Assembly (NCBI GenBank): GCA_019454045.1
Contig: SKCR01034809.1
Location: forward strand, 1-64,000
Length of the DNA: 64,000 bases
Source: Zanthoxylum bungeanum
Taxonomy: Eukaryota > Streptophyta > Magnoliopsida > Sapindales > Rutaceae
Direction of reading: 5' to 3'
Shown: piece after piece, positions 1 through 11,996 of the stretch
Layout: every line of letters starts with the position of its first letter
How positions within the stretch are numbered: position 1 is the first letter of the stretch
The notes under the pieces: generated by a model
The model's database searches: none
What the model saw: the letters and a program-made list of their open reading frames with translations, nothing else
Told to the model about the DNA's origin: nothing
Position numbers and translations under genes: made by a program

Positions 1-1276
1 TGTGATTTGCGAACTTAGTTGTGACTGGTAAAGTTGTTTTGTGTGTTGGTCTTCTGCTGCAGTATTTCCTGAGGGTATATTGTCGACGTTAGATAGCTCG
101 TAACGATGACTTTGTGTGTGCTGTTAGCATAGATACAATAATCATTAATTACCTTAGAATTTAATATGCGTAGAATTAAATATTTTCCGGTTGTTGGTTT
201 GGGATATGAAACCCTTAACTGAGTAATAACGGGAATTAATAACTAAATATATGAGTTTGATGCAAGAGGGATTCCCGACGCTTTGTTGTTTATCTCTGTT
301 GATTCTCTTATTATCTTTTCATTTTTTTTATTTATCTTTACTTTAATTACAAAATTCTATCGTTTTATTTATTTAAAGTTATTGTTAACGTTATTGTTTG
401 GGTAAATTAGTTCATGTAACCATCTCTTTTAGGAATCGACACCCCAACTATACTGCGATAACCGCAAGTTATTTTTTGGCGTAATCACCTAACGCTAGAG
501 TTCTGGACGGACATCACCTATGTCCGGCTTGGTTTAAATCGTCAAGTCTAGCCGGATAAGAGTTTGGGACATCACTGATTTAGCCACGCATCCATATGAA
601 TGACATGGGGTTTCCCTGGTATTTTCTCAAAAAAAAATGTAGTCAAATGATCATGGCAGCACCATCTTATTTTGATTTCTAGTTTAGTTTATTGCAGATC
701 CAATGGATTTTACTAGCTCAAAAGTCGCCAGCTGGCTGCCAGGAAATGGTTTCCAATGATGTGTAACATATGCAAAAGATATCATATTTAATAGAGTGAA
801 TTGATTTTTAGTTTCCATGACCATGAATCTACAAATGGAAACTCTACTGGTTTATTTGACGATGGCTTGATGCAATAAATTGGTTTAGAGCTGTGCTTTC
901 ATATTTGGTGGAGAATTTAAGGCGTATGAGGACTATCGATTGTTATTAAATTTTGAACATCAGTTATTTAGCAAATTTTGTTAGGATAATTAAGTTTTTA
1001 TTCAGCATGAGGCTTAACTTTACTTTCTCATCATCTCGATATTTCACCTATATAACAAAAATGATAAATTATGAGCTTTTGACTTTGTAACTCCTAAGCC
1101 TCAATGTAACAGTACAAAAGAAATTAAAAAGTCATCAGATACACCTCTCAAGCTTTGCCCTGACCCTTATCGGAAGGCCATAAAGTAGAATAAATTCGGT
1201 GGCATCAGTCTGGTCATTTATGTGTTAGCTCTCAAACGAAGAGATATCTTGCTTGTACAGGCTGTTGGGGCTTGTC
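1..1276. other. unclassified AT-rich sequence left of element A
   Basis: I see no long reading frame, LTR or RNA gene here. The stretch at 420-600 is less AT-rich and could be a remnant of an old repeat, but I could not classify it. A short candidate terminal exon at 698-766 is listed separately. At its right edge the sequence carries the ttgtc target duplication (1272-1276) of element A, so it is continuous with what follows at 15375. Confidence 0.5.
698..766 (+). CDS. candidate terminal exon of an unidentified gene
   Basis: A pyrimidine-rich stretch ending in attgcag (691-697) is followed by an open frame of 22 codons ending in TAA at 764-766. Read in that frame it contains IQWILLAQKSPAGC then QEMVSNDV and stop. 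The codons look gene-like and the splice acceptor is good, but no upstream exon is visible in the window and I do not recognise the protein. It could equally be chance or a decayed exon. The sequence downstream to 1276 would then be 3' UTR or intergenic. Confidence 0.2.
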   Translation: MQWILLAQKSPAGCQEMVSNDV

Positions 1277-1594
1277 TGTTGTGATTCACCGATCAATTTA
1301 GAGTGTATTTGAGGAAAAACCGAATTGTAATTTTATTACTACAAGAATAAAATTCAAGTTTACAACTAGAAACTTACTCTCAAGCTCTCTACTTGGAGCT
1401 TACACACACTTTGGGATGGTTACAATGGTTCTGAGGGCTCAAATTTATAGTGCCCAAACCGCGTGAACAGTGCCACGCGGTTTGGCACAGCTGCTGCCAA
1501 CTTTACTGCCAGCTTCATCCTGCTGGCTTCTGGCTTCTTCTACTTTCGGTGGTAATGACAGCAAGCAGTGAGCTTGATGTCTTCAACCTCAACA
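1277..1594 (-). repeat. 3' LTR of element A
   Basis: It begins tgttgtgattcacc and ends caacctcaaca on the plus strand, and matches 15035-15369 closely apart from a deletion of about 17 bp near 1374. In the minus sense a TATAAATTT box lies near 1442-1450. It is preceded by the ttgtc target duplication. Confidence 0.92.
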
Positions 1595-1640
1595 AATCTC
1601 CCCCTCGGTGAAGATTTCCCAAAATCTGAGCCGACCATCA
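1595..1640 (-). promoter_or_regulatory. polypurine tract region of element A and target site of B
   Basis: On the minus strand a purine-rich run, GAGGGGGAGATT, ends at the LTR boundary. This is the expected primer for plus-strand DNA synthesis and fixes the element's orientation. The last five bases (1636-1640, catca) are the target duplication made when element B inserted. Confidence 0.75.
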
Positions 1641-3744
1641 TGTTGGGTTCTTATAAGGTCCCAAGAATCATCAAAATCAAGCATAAAAACGCATGAATAC
1701 ATCAAAGGATAATGGCGGAATCATATACTCACAATGATTGGATTTGATGCATCAAAGAACACAAGTCTTCAAGCTCTCTCCATAAGCTCGGCAATGGCTT
1801 CTCCATGGACTGGACTGCTCGGTTTTGGGCGTTTTTGTGTCTCCAAAATTCGGCCATGGAAGACCACCATTGAAGCTCCAAGCTTCAAGCTCCAAAAAAC
1901 AAATCCAAGCTCACAAATTCGTTTCCCTATCACCATAATATAACCCATATGTGTGCTAGCACTCTTTCTTCATGCTTGTTCTCGGCAAAACTGCAGAAAA
2001 GGAAGCAAGAATTCGGCTCCAAGCCGTGAGAGGAAGAGAAGAGAAAAGGGAGGGAAAAATGTTTCTCTTAGAAACCGTATTCTAGGTTAGTGGAGAGAGA
2101 AAAAGAAAATGGTTTTTATATTTATTTGATTTTCCAAAAAACAAACAACAAAACCATTTACAATAAATTAAAAGTCAAAAAGCAAAAAGCCTATTAATGC
2201 TTTTCCAACAACCATTTACTATTCACATCAAGTCACTTTAATAAAGTGACAACATGTCATGTCACATCACTCAAAGTGACAAGTGATTTGACAATTGATG
2301 CGACTAGCGATTTGACGCTTGATTTGACTTGCGTGCTGCACTCGAATTCGAAATGCGAATGCGCTCGCAAACAATCCCGGGCTCGGGTTCGCTAATTCCA
2401 AATTAACGAATTTTCCGTCGCGTCGTAATTAAATGATTACGCCTAGCGAAATCACTATTCACGTCGCTAACGAATTAATTCTAAATTAATTCGTTCGCCC
2501 GAATTAAAATCTAATTTTAATTCCACGTCGAAATCCAATTTCGTATAATATATCGAATATATTATTTTATCGATTAATTCCAAATTAATCGTTCTCTCTC
2601 TTTAATTAATATTTTATCCCGGATAAAATATCTCCGCAATTAATCCCAGATTAATTTTCTCTCTCTCTTCTAATTAATCCCAGATTAATAAAGTGCGAGT
2701 TATACGTCATCGGTGAATCTTCGGGAAGCGACCCATGAGATCTCCGGATATGTTGGCAGTAAATACGGTCGTCGGTCTATCCGAACACGTAAGTACCTCG
2801 TACTACGTTTATACCGATTTACAAGACAAGGTTGGCTTCTAGCAAAGCGCCATGCCTACCCAATTCTCCGGAAACATGCTTACAGGAATAAGCGATCTAT
2901 ATCAAGCGTAGTATACCGAAGTATTGCGTATTTCTGTCCAGTATCGGATGTTCACGTGCTAGGCCTGGGGCTGGAATTGTGTGTGCCTCGTACGAAACAC
3001 ATATCGGATGTCTGGTAACTAGTCTCTATAATCGGATATACATGACCTAGTCATAATATCCCAATAGCTCGAGCATTTAAGAGAACGAGTTCCGTATCCT
3101 ACGTGACCATCATCTCCATATGACTGGAGTGACACTTCCGTCTTGACATCACACCCAACACACTACGATTCTCAATATACCCAGCATCGGCGTACACAGA
3201 ACCGGTTAAAGCCCTGGACGAGCTCAACTAAAGTATATTGATTGTCGTATGTATTAGCGGTGCAAGTCTCAGGTTAAGACCAAATACACCTACCCTGATT
3301 GCAGACTCCCATAGACACATAGTCATACTACCAATGGGATTCCGCAGGGGGTCTATCCAGAGCGAAGCTGTTTCCCGTACCATCGGTAAAACACAACCTC
3401 TCATTACACTTGCATGAGTATCCTATACCAAAATATATGAGAACTATGATGTTGTGCCATCACAAACGCGCACAAGTGTAATACTAGTCTTTTACGTATT
3501 TATCGATGTCCAATCTCGATAATACTTTGACTAGGGATATTTAATGATTTATCCTTCGTGGACTGATACTGTCTCATATCATTCTCTGTCCAGGAACAAA
3601 TCATAGGGACCTCTCATCATTTATACATCTAGGTGATCTAATCACAAATGATAAGAGTGCAATCTCTTTTATCACATAGTTAATTTGTACAACAACACCG
3701 TGATCTGTACAAATAGTGACGCTATGGGTCATAATTGTCCAATA
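1641..3744 (-). repeat. 3' LTR of element B
   Basis: It starts tgttgggttctt and ends attgtccaata; the matching LTR ends attgtccaaca, so the terminal dinucleotide has mutated. It is full length (2104 bp) and contains about 263 bp (3301-3563) missing from the other LTR. The 2695-2810 block is also found in the D solo LTRs. The interior is AT-rich with repeated attaatt-type words. A 101-codon frame at 2713-3018 has no ATG and is not called as a gene. Confidence 0.93.
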
Positions 3745-3758
3745 ATCTCCCACTTGGC
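3745..3758 (-). promoter_or_regulatory. polypurine tract of element B
   Basis: On the minus strand CCAAGTGGGAGAT immediately precedes the LTR start. The same AAGTGGGA core precedes the 3' LTRs of elements C, E and F here, as usual for these copia families. Confidence 0.75.
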
Positions 3759-3814
3759 CTATAGCCAGTCACTCGAGTCTTTGACACCCGAACTATGTAC
3801 GATTGGCTCAAATT

Positions 3815-5760
3815 GCTGAGAAATGCTTTCGTCAGCGGATTTCCATGATAATCATCTTGATGCGATTTATTCGATCATCACATCGCCACGATGTATGATC
3901 CGAACGAATCAGATGAATATCGAAGTATGTATCTGGATCGTTGATGAGACCATGTGTTGACGCCTAGCTCAGCCGCTAACATAACTATATCTAATCTAAT
4001 TAGATTTGTTATTGACCCAGATGGCTTCTATTGCTGCTTCAGCTGCTGCAATTAACCCGCATTTGTTGTTTATTCGGTAACAGTGTCTTGCTTGGAAGAT
4101 TTCCAGCTCACTGTACCGTTATTCAAATTGTATAGTACCGTTGCGACTTTTAGTTGCCTTTATCGGTTATAGGAAACTTGCTACAGTGAACCTAGTACTT
4201 CAAGTTCTCATTCTCCATAGACTAAGACAGCATCCTTAGTTCTCTAAGATACTAATGAATGTTCTTAACATCAATCCAGTGACCATCACTCGGATTGGCC
4301 TGTTTGTGAATCCATATGCCCAAAGCGTATGAGACACCAGGTCTCGTACATTTTTCAATGTACGGTTTTTCGGAGAGTATTTCGAAAGCCAAGCTTTCAC
4401 CGATAGCTATTTTATGGGAATATCATTTCCATGAAATGACTTATATTATTATCATTATTTATAGGACAGCCACTGGCAGTGCGCTCCCACTAACCCTCTT
4501 ATATTCACAAGAATCTTTTCGTTTTTGAATTAAATCATAAATCATTATGATTATATCAAAACGATAGTTCCAGGAACCTAATGTTTGCTTCAATCCAAAC
4601 ATGGATCGAATAACAAGCATTATCCAAATGGATTTACCATGGCAACAGGTAAAAGGTTGAATCGTAATCAACACAATATTGATAACGATACCTTTCCGCT
4701 ACAAGCCTAGCTTTGTACGTTGGTATGTTGCCATCCATGTACGTCTTCCTTGAAGACTCATGAAGTACCAATAGGCACAATACCTTGTGGCACATCAACT
4801 AGTATCCAAACTGGTTGATATACATGGAATCCATTTCGGATTATCTGACACTTTGCCATAATAGGGAGTCGATACCTTGTATCACATCCTTATACGTAGT
4901 CAATTGGTATTCCTCATCAAGATAGACATCTTTATGAGGTTAGATCAGAAACCCATACCCTAGGTTGTTTTCTGACTGTCTCCGACTTACGAGGTTCTTG
5001 TGTATTCGAAGATTAATAGTAATAGTTTCATCCTTGATGAACTATTTGTGTTCCATTAGGATTCAGTGCCTTGAACAGTATTACTCCGATTTTCATCGAG
5101 TTTTACTATCCTCCCACTTACCACTGCATATCGGTACTCCTCTCAGGAAAACCGCATGGTGAGAAACAATCTAATTGTTCTCAGGTGAGATGTATAAGTA
5201 TAATACTTATGGTATCCCTAGGATAACCTACATTTGGCACTTATCCAATTTGGGTTCTTGTTTGGTATCATCCAAACATATGCTTAGCATCCCAAATCTA
5301 ACAGGATTGTGAAACCCGGTTTCTCTTTCCGTTCATATCTAATATGTTATCTGTCAAACAGATATTTTATGGAACCTTATTCTAAATAAGTTCTTGCACT
5401 GTTTAGCGTATCCGTTGAAGGAAATGGTAGCTCAGAGCGACTCGTGATTAACCTTATTATGTCTAATAAAATTCGGTTAATCCTATTCGGACACACGTCA
5501 AACTGACGTGTTCCGGGAGGAGTCCTCATTTGAAAGAATACTATACTCTTTCAAGTATACTTGAAACTTATTGCTTAAGTATTTTCCATTACAGTCTTGC
5601 CGTGACGGTTTCATACTTTAGCCGATCTGTTTGTCTATTTCGTGTCGAAACTTGAAAGTTTCCGATTTGTGTTTCAAAAGAAACATATAACCATACGTGA
5701 TGCCACATCCGTAAAGGTCACAAAATATTCATATCTATATCTAGCCTAGCTAGACATGGG
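3815..5760 (-). pseudogene. decayed copia integrase, reverse transcriptase and RNase H of element B
   Basis: Fragments in the expected order can be read on the minus strand with many shifts and stops. About 5700-5560 gives KHKSETFKF then DCNGKYLSNKF, the integrase core; about 5500-5400 gives RINRILLD and ELPFPS, where the catalytic Glu is replaced. About 4720-4645 gives KARLVAERY then VDYDSTF, the RT entry. About 4600-4545 gives FGLKQTLGSWNYRFD, and 4500-4470 gives VSGSALP. About 4065-4020 gives AAAEAAIEAIW, and 3841-3821 gives GNPLTKA, the RNase H end. The RT segment with VKTAFLNG and the YVDD loop is deleted or unreadable. No functional product is possible. Confidence 0.75.
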
Positions 5761-8700
5761 CCCACTTGCTTCACCATGAAGTAGGACTAGCAGGTCGGTG
5801 GTAGTTACACTTTTACCAAGTAAATAGTATTTGAGGCATTTTGCCCAATAAACTAGATTCGTAGACTTTATTTGAATAGAATCAAATTAGTCCTGGTACC
5901 CGCTCTTCAAAAGTGCGGATATACGAGTCTTGTTTGACAGTGTCCTTGACAACTATGCCACATTTTAGTTTCTTAACTGATCAAATCAATTTGAGCTATT
6001 TATTTGTCATGTTATATATTTGAGATATTATTTATATTCAAAATATAAATTCTGTTATTCACATCTAATGTGTTTATCTCAATATCATCTTTATATAATG
6101 AAACACTTTAGTGTTCTAGAATATAAAGGTACACCCACAACGGGTTATACGCAATATAGAGATAATATTTCTAGTCAAACTAGTTACATTATAACAGTTT
6201 CCAATTTTAGGTACACACCCGAGGGTAGTTCCTAAACTTAGGTATCTACGGTTAAAACAGCGACTTTCGTCCCGTTTCCAATTCGCAGATAAATCTCAAT
6301 TGAAGTCAGTATCCTGTTCAAAATAGATTCTGAACATCAATATATATATTTTATGTACCACACTAAGTATCTAAAATCTAATTTTAATACTAGCTGTGAA
6401 CATAATTATGACAATCATTTTTTAAGTCGGAGCCTTGCTCGTCTTCTATTCCTTCTTGGGATATGTCCTTTTATCTTCCTAGAAGATAATAATGATTTTG
6501 CCTTTGCCATTTTCAATATTCCGGTAGCCTTTGGCCAAGCCTCGGGTTTCTAGAATATTGAAGTAAGGTGTGCCTTGCAAAACTTGCCTAATTGCAAACT
6601 TTGACTTTGTCTCCTTCAGAATAGTCATTAATTCTCCAAGAATTTATTTATTGCAATTTTAAAAGTACTTATAAGATCTAATCTTTGAATATCCTTCAAT
6701 TTCAATATCATACTTTAAGAATTTAATCCTTAGTTCTGATAAAGAAATTAAGGAGTCTATATGACAAGTATAGTGGATTAAGCACTAAAGTTATCATTAC
6801 ATGAATATTCCAAATATCATGTTCCACTTATTTGCTTAACTCCGGGCTTAGGCTTAATATATTATTTTATCAAATAAAATAACTTATTATTTTTCCAGGA
6901 CCATCCTGAAATTTATTCCCAATTTGAAAATTAAAGTCGTTTAAATACATTTTCCCCAGGATTATGTTTTAAACACTAATCTTTCAATTTATATCTTGAT
7001 TCTAATAGTCCAACTATTTAATCAACGATTTGTGGTACTATTTATTATAATGATTATAATAGTCCAACTATATAATCTAAATTAATTAACCTCAATTACA
7101 TTGATTACTATAATCTAATTATAAAATCAACTGTAAACTGAAATTAATTAATTCAAATATATTGATTAATATAATCCAATTATATATAATCAAGTATAAA
7201 ACAGTCCAACTGTTAATTAAAACAACAATTTAAATATTAGTCCAACTAACATTTAATCTAACGACGAAATAATTTAAATGAGCGCATGTGGCGAGTAATT
7301 GAACGAGTATTGCAAATTCAATTCTTGCCTCCCACTATTTTTCGGCGAGCCTCTAACCCTCTGTCGAGTACTCGGGAAACCGCGTTTCCTAGTGGGCTAG
7401 GATCCCGTTAAATATCACACAATCTTGACTTTGGCCAACAAATTGTATGATAATTAACTAAGTAGATCTCTAAGATCAATTGGATCCAATCCAATTCCTA
7501 GATCTGGTAGGGGGACATCCAAGTCCGAAACATATATCTTATATATGCCAATACATCCAATGTATTACCTAACCTTTTTCCTCTGAATCAACTAAGCCTT
7601 GGCTTTGGCACAACAAACTTAGTGATCCCAGTCAAGCGCGACCCATTGACCATGGAAAGCTTCGTAATCAATGTCGATGGACAAGAAGTGGTCTTGACTT
7701 TGGCCAACAAACCACAACTTGGACAAGACACTGATATGGAACAAAGCCTTCATGTTCAAACACATCTTCGACAGACAAAGGCCTTGACTTTGGCCAAAAA
7801 ACCAATGCCGTCTCGGATCTTGAGTGAGAATCACTCAATGGAAGGAAATACGCTTAATATTGAGCGAGGGTTTTTCGCGTGCAAATTGGCAACCAATTTA
7901 TTATCTTTGTTAAGGTCTCATCATCATACACCCTTAAACATGCATTCTAAACACATAATAAAGCGCATATGAAATAAAATAATAATGATATGCGGATGGA
8001 TATTTTACATTGATCCTAGATCAAATCTCTCTCTTTCTCACTCCAGCTAGCACTTGTATTACTTCTACCCATTACACTACACTTCTAAAGAAACCTCATT
8101 TACATTGAGGGGAATAGGTGAGAAGAGAAATACAATGAGAATAGAGGTGATAAGGCTGGACACGCAGGTCCAATTAATAAATCAAATTTATTACAATTTC
8201 TAAAATTGTCCCACCCGACTAATATCCATCCGATATATATTATTCATGCATCACAACCATGTATTCATACAAGCATGTTATCAATCAATCTAATCCAATT
8301 AATTAATATGATAATTAGTGATCATCCAATGTTCAAACAACGATTTGATTTTGTTCGAGTCAAACTCGTTTTGCAAACAAGTACTCAAAATACAATTTCT
8401 ACGAATTAAATTAAATTACATAATTAAATCCAATTTAATACGCATTTAATTCTAATTCTCTATTTAATTCCAAATTAAATATTACACTTTATTAAATAAA
8501 CCTTTACGACTTAAATTCCAAATTTAATCGTTACGGGTCTCAAAGCCCGATTAATATCCAATATTAATTTAATTAAAGTCCAATGGGCTTTTAATTAATT
8601 TCTTCAAGGCGTGGACTTTTGGTCAACTCGGATCAAACCGAATAACCAAAATCCAATCCGGGAGTTACCCCATAAGCCCAAAAATTAATTTAGGCCCATT

Positions 8701-9196
8701 AGGCCCAATTAAACTTTAAAGGTTCATTAGTCGCATTTGGGCCTTTTGGAAGCGGTTTTGGGCCTAATTGGATCCAACCAATTTTGGCCTAAACCAACTT
8801 TGTACAACAAAATCCAATAAACCCAATAACAACTTTAAAATCCCAAATCCAATTTTAAGGCCCATTTTAATTAAATTACAAAATCTAATTTTACAATTCA
8901 ATTAAACAAAGTGCATAGCATTATTAATTACCCAAATCAAAGTTTCCAAAACACCAAATTTGTCCAATTAATCATGCTTAACATCATGGAATCATGTCTA
9001 ACATAATTTGATCAAAATCAAACCCAAATATACATGCTAAAGTCTCGGCCAAAGAGGGAAATTATGCCCAAATCAAATTCAATCCAATTGAACCCAATCA
9101 AACATAAAATCAAAATCCCCTAATGATTTCCAAGTCATCCAATGAACAAAAATCAAAAATTCCAAGACATTATGGGCTATGTGTATTCGGCCAACT
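5761..9196 (-). other. gag/leader region of element B, no open frame
   Basis: This AT-rich interior should hold protease, gag and the 5' leader of B, but I find no convincing frame. Lysine-rich minus-strand pieces near 6430-6510 may be gag tail. A repeated CTTTGGC motif (7424-7799) is described separately. Reading frames at 7619-7834 (minus) and 7622-7972 (plus) are products of that repeat. Confidence 0.45.
7424..7799. repeat. four interspersed copies of a cttgactttggccaaca motif
   Basis: Copies start at 7424, 7597 (variant ccttggctttggcacaaca), 7693 and 7783, spaced 173, 96 and 90 bp. They lie in the untranslated or gag-proximal interior of element B. A related four-copy motif occurs in element C at 30561-30848. 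Confidence 0.7.
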
Positions 9197-9482
9197 TAAG
9201 CAATTGGGGGAAAATTGTTCCAAACTAATTTTCAACAAATTGACCCAATCAATCCTCAATTAAACATACTTTAAGCATTGTAAATCATCCAATTTCATTA
9301 AACATGCTCAAAATCAAGTTTACCCAAATTTGTCAATCTTAAGCAATTTGGGGAAAATTGTTCCAAACTAATTTTCAACAAATTGACTCAATCAATCCTC
9401 AATTAAACATACTTTAAGCATTCTAAATCATCCAATTTCATTAAACATGCTCAAAATCAAGTTTATCCAAATTTTTCAATTT
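9197..9482. repeat. two-copy 143-bp tandem repeat in the leader of element B
   Basis: The unit starting taagcaatt(t/g)gggg at 9197 repeats at 9340 with only a few differences. A third, diverged partial copy (ccaacacataaaattggggaa and onward) follows to about 9600. This lies between the primer site and gag of B. Confidence 0.9.
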
Positions 9483-9649
9483 TGGCCAACACATAAAATT
9501 GGGGAAATTTATTCCAAACACAATTTCTTCAGATTGATCATTCACAACATCAATTCATCAATATATAAGCATACTTAATCAATCAATTCAACCAAATCAT
9601 GCTTCAATTGATTTTACCCAATTCAAACCCAAACTTTTTTCATGCTTGA

Positions 9650-9667
9650 CCAAAGTTCTGATACCAA
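9650..9667 (-). promoter_or_regulatory. primer-binding site of element B
   Basis: On the minus strand TTGGTATCAGAACTTTGG lies directly beside the LTR. Its TGGTATCAGA core is complementary to the 3' end of plant initiator methionine tRNA, the usual copia primer. Confidence 0.8.
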
Positions 9668-11501
9668 TGTTGGGTTCTTATAAGGTCCCAAGAATCATCA
9701 AAATCAAGCATAAAAACGCATGAATACATCAAAGGATAATGGCGGAATCATATACTCAAAATGATTGGATTTGATGCACAAAGAACACAAGTCTTCAAGC
9801 TCTCTCCATAAGCTCGACAATGGCTTCTCCATGGACTGGACTGCTCGGTTTTGGGCATTTTTGTGTCTCCAAAATTCAGCCATGGAAGACCACCATTGAA
9901 GTTCCAAGCTTCAAGCTCCAAAAAACAAATCCAAGCTCATAAATTCGTTTCCCTATCACCATAATATAACCATGTGTGTGCTAGCACTCTTTCTTCATGC
10001 TTGTTCTCGGCAAAACTGCAGAAAAGGAAGCAAGAATTCGGCTCCAAGCCGTGAGAGGAAGAGAAGAGAAAAGGGAGGGAAAAAGGTTTCTCTTAGAAAC
10101 CGTATTCTAGGTTAGTGGAGAGAGAAAAAGAAAATGGTTTTTATATTTATTTGATTTTCCAAAAAACAAATAACAAAACCATTTACAATAAATTAAAAGT
10201 CAAAAAGCAAAAAGCTTATTAATGCTTTTCCAACAACTATTTACTATTCACATCAAGTCACTTTAATAAAGTGACAACATGTCCTGTCACATCACTCAAA
10301 GTGACAAGTGATTTGACAATTGATGCGACTAGCGATTTGACGCTTGATTTGACTTACGTGCCGCACTCGAATTCGAAATGCGAATGCGCTCGCAAACAAT
10401 CCCGAGCTCGGGTTCGCTAATTCCAAATTAACGAATTTTCCGTCGTGTCGTAATTAAATGATTACGCCTAGCAAAATCACTATTCACGTCGCTAACGAAT
10501 TAATTCTAAATTAATTCGTTCGCCCGAATTAAAATCTAATTTTAATTCCACGTCGAAATCCAATTTCGTATAATATATCGAATATATTATTTTATCGATT
10601 AATTCCAAATTAATCGTTCTCTCTCTTTAACTAATATTTTATCCCGGATAAAATATCTCCGCAATTAATCCCAGATTAATTTTCTCTCTCTCTTCTAATT
10701 AATCCCAGATTAATAAAGTGCGAGTTATACGTCATCGGTGAATCTTCGGGAAGCGACCCATGAGATCTCCGGATATGTTGGCAGTAAATACGGTCATCGG
10801 TCTATCCGAACACGTAAGTACCTCGTACTATGTTTATACCGATTTACAAGACAAGGTTGGCTTCTAGCAAAGCGACATGCCTACCCAATTCTCCGGAAAC
10901 ATGCTTACAGGAATAAGCGATCTATATCAAGCGTAGTATACCGAAGTATTGCGTATTTCTATCCAGTATCGGATGTTCACGTGCTAGGCCTGGGGCTGGA
11001 ATTGTGTGTGCCTCGTACGAAGCACATATCGGATGTCTGGTAACTAGTCTCTATAATCGGATATACATGACCTAGTCATAATATCCCAATAGCTAGAGCA
11101 TTTAAGAGAATGTGTTCCGTATCCTACGTGACCATCATCTCCATATGACTGGAGTGACACTGTCGTCTTGACATCACACCCAACACACTACGATTCTCAA
11201 TATACCCAGCATCGGCGTACACAGAACCGGTTAAAGCCCTGGACGACCTCAACTAAAGTATATTGATTATCGTATGTATTAGCGGTGCAAGTCTCAGGTT
11301 AAGACCAAATACACCTACCCTGATACTGTCTCATATCATTCTCTGTCCAGGAACAAATCATAGGGACCTCTCATCATTTATACATCTAGGTGATCTAATC
11401 ACAAATGATAAGAGTGCAATCTCCTTTGTCACATAGTTAATTTGTACAACAACACCGTGATCTGTATAAATAGTGACGATATGGGTCATAATTGTCCAAC
11501 A
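9668..11501 (-). repeat. 5' LTR of element B, with a 263-bp deletion
   Basis: It matches 1641-3744 nearly base for base, but jumps from ctaccctgat to actgtctc at about 11324. The missing bases correspond to 3301-3563, and both deletion edges share ctgat. It ends gtccaaca and is followed by the catca target duplication. Confidence 0.92.
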
Positions 11502-11996
11502 CATCAATCATCCAAATCCGGATCCTTCAAAGGATCATCCCCTGGCTGCATCTGTATGACTGTCTACGTACCCTGAGTTGGGATCAAGCCAATCGTAGTT
11601 CTCTGTATCTGAAACAATCGTTATCTGACAGCTATCCTGGTTATGTCTTTGCACAACTCTAACTTGTCTCGGGTAACCACTGTTCCTTTGTTGACATGTT
11701 GGCTGTGTCTCTGCACAGCACACTTTATTGCATATCTGTACAGTATTCTCCTGTTATGTCTCTGCATAGTACAATCCACTGTGTCTCTGCACAGTTTTGC
11801 TGCCATGTTTCTTCACTTCCTCAGTGCCTTCTTGCCTTAGGGAAACTCTCTGGCTCCCCCACATCAGTAAGCAGAATATATTCGGATCTCGGATATATGG
11901 TTGATGGAATCCTACCTCGTTCAGATCTTCTTGTCTGAGGTCTACTGATTTCTGGAGGTCTGTCATCATCCATCTCTGTGAATGATCTTGCAGCTT
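11502..11996 (-). other. 3' tail of element A with a repeated tgtctctgcacag motif
   Basis: This replaces the RT/RNase H region expected in a copia element. It carries four copies of tgtct(c/t)tgca(c/t)a(g/a) at 11644, 11706, 11757 and 11782. Short overlapping frames on both strands come from this low-complexity pattern. I see no RT motif such as YVDD or GLKQ. Confidence 0.6.

Larger units (their letters stand above)
1641..11501 (-). mobile_element. Ty1/copia retrotransposon B with 2.1-kb LTRs, nested in A
   Basis: Long LTRs (1641-3744 and 9668-11501) bound a 5.9-kb interior. The element is flanked by catca duplications (1636-1640, 11502-11506) that interrupt element A. The primer site beside the right LTR and the polypurine tract beside the left LTR both give minus orientation. 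The interior retains decayed integrase, RT and RNase H at 3815-5760. The rest is AT-rich leader and gag remnant without open frames. The LTR pair differs mainly by one deletion in the right copy, so the insertion is younger than A. Confidence 0.93.

Noticed and set aside
2713..3018. 101-codon frame repeated at 10738-11043
   Set aside because: It has no ATG, lies entirely in the B LTRs and is conserved only because the two LTRs are recent copies. The same block in the D LTRs does not keep the frame.
7622..7972. 116-codon plus-strand frame in element B
   Set aside because: It runs opposite to the element's coding strand and is built on the repeated cttgactttggcc motif.
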